Source: Typhlomys cinereus (taxonomy: Eukaryota > Chordata > Mammalia > Rodentia > Platacanthomyidae). Taken from it: a DNA stretch of 64,000 nt. Where the stretch lies: NCBI GenBank assembly GCA_023101885.1, contig JALPQD010000635.1:124001-188000 (forward strand). Direction: 5' to 3'. A program made the translations under genes and the position numbers. The notes beneath the pieces are model-generated. The model was not told where the DNA came from. It did not search any database and saw only the letters and a list, made by a program, of their open reading frames with translations. This document shows, one piece after another, positions 61,372 through 64,000 of this stretch (position 1 is the first letter of the stretch; every line of letters begins with the position of its first letter).

Positions 61372-64000
61372 TTAGACAATCTGGTTGCTGGTCTGGCCAG
61401 GGTAGCGCTCGAACCTCCTGTTGGCCTCTTCGCTGAAGGCGTCGCCTAGAGGGTGGACAGGCATTGCTGGAGGTGCCCTGCACGGAGCGGGGACCCCGCT
61501 TCCCCTGTCGGGAAGGGTGGGGAGACACAGCGCCTAGGGCGGCCTCTCCCTCCCAGCCTGCGCGGTTCCCGCGCCCCATCCCGCACCGATGTGGCAGTTA
61601 TGCACCCAGATCCGGTGTCCGTCGTATCTGCAGTTGCACTTCATGGCGTTGTTGGTGAAGTCGCTCTCTGCTACCTCGAAGTTGGGGTTGATGACCACCT
61701 GTGGGTTGGAGAGGGGCCGCTTGGCGCAGCTGCACACCTGCAACCCAGAGGTGCCTTTGGCGCCTCCCACCAAGCCCCGAAGGCGCAGCCAGATGCCAGG
61801 CACCTGGAGGATGTAGTTTCCGGGCTTCACGTCTGTGATGTCGATCCACTGGCAGTCGATGTCGTGTCGGTACAGATCCCAGCACCCCACCGTGATGCCC
61901 TGCTCTCCAAAGTTGGCACACTCATACCTCTTGGCGACATCTGGGGGGAGCGGCGGGGGTCAGTGAAAGGCAAGGCCATGCTTCGTGCGCGCGGAGGTCT
62001 GGAGGCCCCAACTCACCCTCCTGGCACTCGGTGTCCTCCAGGCAGAAGCTGGCCTTGTGGCCCTCGGCCACCTTGGTGCCGTTGGGAGTCAGGATGTCGT
62101 AGTGAGTGAAGATGTCCATGCTGTGGTAATGCCTGTGGGGAAGGGGGGCTCTGTTCGCGTCCCAGCAGCCTTGCCCCGCGGCCTGCACCCTTGCCTTTGA
62201 CTTGACCCGGTCTGCCTGCTCACCCGTGACACTCGTGCCACACCCAGGAGTGCCGCCCAGCCTTGGGCCTGAAGTCCGCCCTTCCCAGGTTGTGGATCTG
62301 GGAGGAGAAGCGCAGCAGACGCCGGTGGCCGTAGGGCCAGTTGGCGGAGCGGGCCGAGCTGGCCAGGCAGTTCTCCTCGGCAGCGCAGTACAGCATGTGC
62401 AGCGGCCGGTCCTCGATGTAGGCGGTCTCCTGCACCAGGGCCGAGTGCAGCAGCAGGTCCGAGGCGGCTGCGGGGCACAGGAGGGTGGCACGGGGTCACG
62501 GTGGAGGCCGCGGCCATCTCCCGTCCCGGGACGACTGGCATTCGGCGGGCAAGGAGTGCCCTTCAGAGCGTGCCCTGTGTCCTCCCGAAGAGAGGCCCGC
62601 CACTCACTCTCAGAACAGATGACTCCCGCCGTGAAGCGGGTCCCCGTCTTCTTGCAGGTGACGTGGGCACTGTGGTGGGCACACTGGTCCAGAGACAGCT
62701 CAGATCCTGTGCAACGCACGCCGCCCATGACCACCTCCGTTACGTTCCCCGAGTCCCAGTACCAGGTCTCCTGGGGACACAGGTCACAGGCCTCTTGAGG
62801 GCCAAGGTCGCCGCGGCCCTGGGCCCAAAACGCAGGCGTTGAGACGGCTTTGCTCCTCCCTCCTTCCTACTCACCTGCAGGCCGTGGTTGGCGTAGCCCA
62901 GACCGAGCTGCCGGCAGACCACCATGGCTTCCAGGGTGCCCCAGTCATCCCCACAGACGAGGCCCCAGCGAAGCTGTCCGGGTACCCCCACTTGCACCTC
63001 CACTCGTCCCTCATATCGGCTTCGGCCCCCGCTGAGCCGGATCTGCAGTGACACAGGGTGGAATCGTGGGGGGAAGGAGCTTGCGGAATGGGGGAGTCAA
63101 CCGGGATCAGAAGCAGATAAAAGGCTCCAAAGTGGTGGGGTTGGGGGGCTGTGAGACCTCAGGGTCCGGGTGGTGGCTTGGGGCTGTCGGCTGCCGCCGG
63201 AGGTCAGGACTGACCTTGGTCTCCGCGCCGGTGTAGGGCAGGTTACATCGGACCGCGGCGTCCTGGCTGTGGGAGCAGTCCTCCGCCGTGATGTTCTTGG
63301 ACGGGCACTTCCACAGGGTGGGCTCCTGCCCGGAGCACCGGACTTCGCTCAGGTGGATGGCACCCATGCCTAGGGGCAGAAGGCCCCAGCTCAGGGGGCT
63401 GTAACGAGACCCTGTTGCCCAGAGCACCCCATACCTTCCCAAGGAATGTACCCCGAGGAGTGCGGCCCTCCTCTCCCTCACCCTGCCCCATGCGGGCGCC
63501 ACTCAGAGCCTCTCGGGCAGTGCCAAAGCCCAGCTCCCGACACACCACGCTGGCGGCCTGCAGGTCCCACTTGCGATCGCACACTGTGCCCCACGTGCCG
63601 GCCTTCAGGACCTCTACCCGGCCCTCTCCAGGGTGGGCTCCCCCCTTGAGCCGCACGCGGGCCTGTGGGATGAATGGAAGCCGTCAGGGCAAACAGACCC
63701 AGGAGCTGAAGGATCTCGGTGGGAGGAAGTGGGTGCTGTCCGGACTGGGGCCCACCCCGGGAAGCTTCCTGTCTGCAAAGGTCGGGGCTGTGTGCAGTGA
63801 GGGGGTGGACAAGCTAGGGGGTTCACATCTGGGGCGGGAAAGGTCACAGTCGGTATTTTTGGGCTGCTGGGGTGGGCTAGCCCATGTGAGCCGGGGTCTC
63901 AGTCCCCGTGAGCAGAACCCACCGCGCGTTCCCGGACTTACCTCCCCCTGGGGCTTCGCCTGCCGGTGTTTCTTGGGGCCAGTGGAGGCGGCATAGAGTG
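61372..64000 (-). CDS. LOXL3: Lysyl oxidase-like 3, C-terminal part (gene continues past window)
   Basis: Visible exons are 63942-64000 (partial), 63482-63662, 63215-63369, 62875-63042, 62608-62770, 62224-62467, 62017-62132, 61804-61940, 61587-61698 and 61372-61445. They encode the last 468 aa of about 753 in one frame. LOXL3 is a secreted copper amine oxidase that deaminates peptidyl lysine in collagen and elastin. Two SRCR domains are complete: [20 protein letters not shown] ... [10 protein letters not shown], and [20 protein letters not shown] ... [11 protein letters not shown]. The catalytic domain follows with the copper-binding WHECHGHYHS block, the LTQ cofactor Lys in EGHKASFC and Tyr in [11 protein letters not shown], and the end [14 protein letters not shown]. 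It converges on HTRA2. Confidence 0.97.

Overview
This is a mammalian nuclear window, almost certainly from a rodent. It has multi-exon genes with GT-AG introns, CpG-island promoters, B1-, B2/B3-, B4- and ID-type SINEs and abundant micro- and minisatellites. Gene order and orientation match the conserved block at human 2p13.1 (mouse chromosome 6): WBP1(+) MOGS(-) MRPL53(-) CCDC142(-) TTC31(+) LBX2(-) PCGF1(-) TLX2(+) DQX1(-) AUP1(-) HTRA2(+) LOXL3(-). B2/B3-type SINEs point to the mouse-related clade (muroid or jerboa-like). The exact species cannot be read from the sequence.

Layout. Positions 1-1550 carry the 3' exons of WBP1, tail-to-tail with MOGS (1.86-4.92 kb). A SINE- and minisatellite-filled gap leads to MRPL53 (10.15-10.81 kb) and CCDC142 (11.32-18.48 kb). 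The divergent partner of CCDC142 should be TTC31, but only decayed pieces of it remain (19.41-20.35 kb). LBX2 follows (26.08-27.44 kb) with its reading frame broken three times. PCGF1 (33.0-36.3 kb) and TLX2 (42.9-44.3 kb) are intact, as are DQX1 (45.8-53.7 kb), AUP1 (54.6-57.7 kb) and HTRA2 (58.1-60.8 kb). AUP1 and HTRA2 share a short bidirectional CpG promoter. The C-terminal two thirds of LOXL3 runs off the right edge.

I resolved splice junctions exon by exon. MOGS (835 aa), MRPL53 (110), CCDC142 (742), PCGF1 (259), TLX2 (285), DQX1 (715), AUP1 (408), HTRA2 (458) and the visible parts of WBP1 and LOXL3 all join without a single frameshift. Against that clean background the two damaged genes, TTC31 and LBX2, stand out. 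They are neighbours and are separated only by repeats. LBX2 is odd in detail. Three one-base losses sum to -3, so the spliced message keeps one open frame with LBX2-like ends, but the homeodomain falls out of that frame.

Functions are mostly unrelated housekeeping roles: ER glycan trimming (MOGS), mitochondrial ribosome (MRPL53), mitochondrial protease (HTRA2), lipid droplet/ERAD factor (AUP1), Polycomb PRC1.1 (PCGF1), homeobox regulators (TLX2, LBX2) and extracellular matrix oxidase (LOXL3). They are linked by conserved synteny and shared promoters or 3' ends rather than by a pathway. I saw no viral, CRISPR or toxin system. The most notable non-genic structures are several minisatellites (33, 17, 39 and about 29 bp units), inverted GGA/TCC arrays inside one DQX1 intron, and a repeatedly inserted SINE with a dinucleotide-repeat tail.
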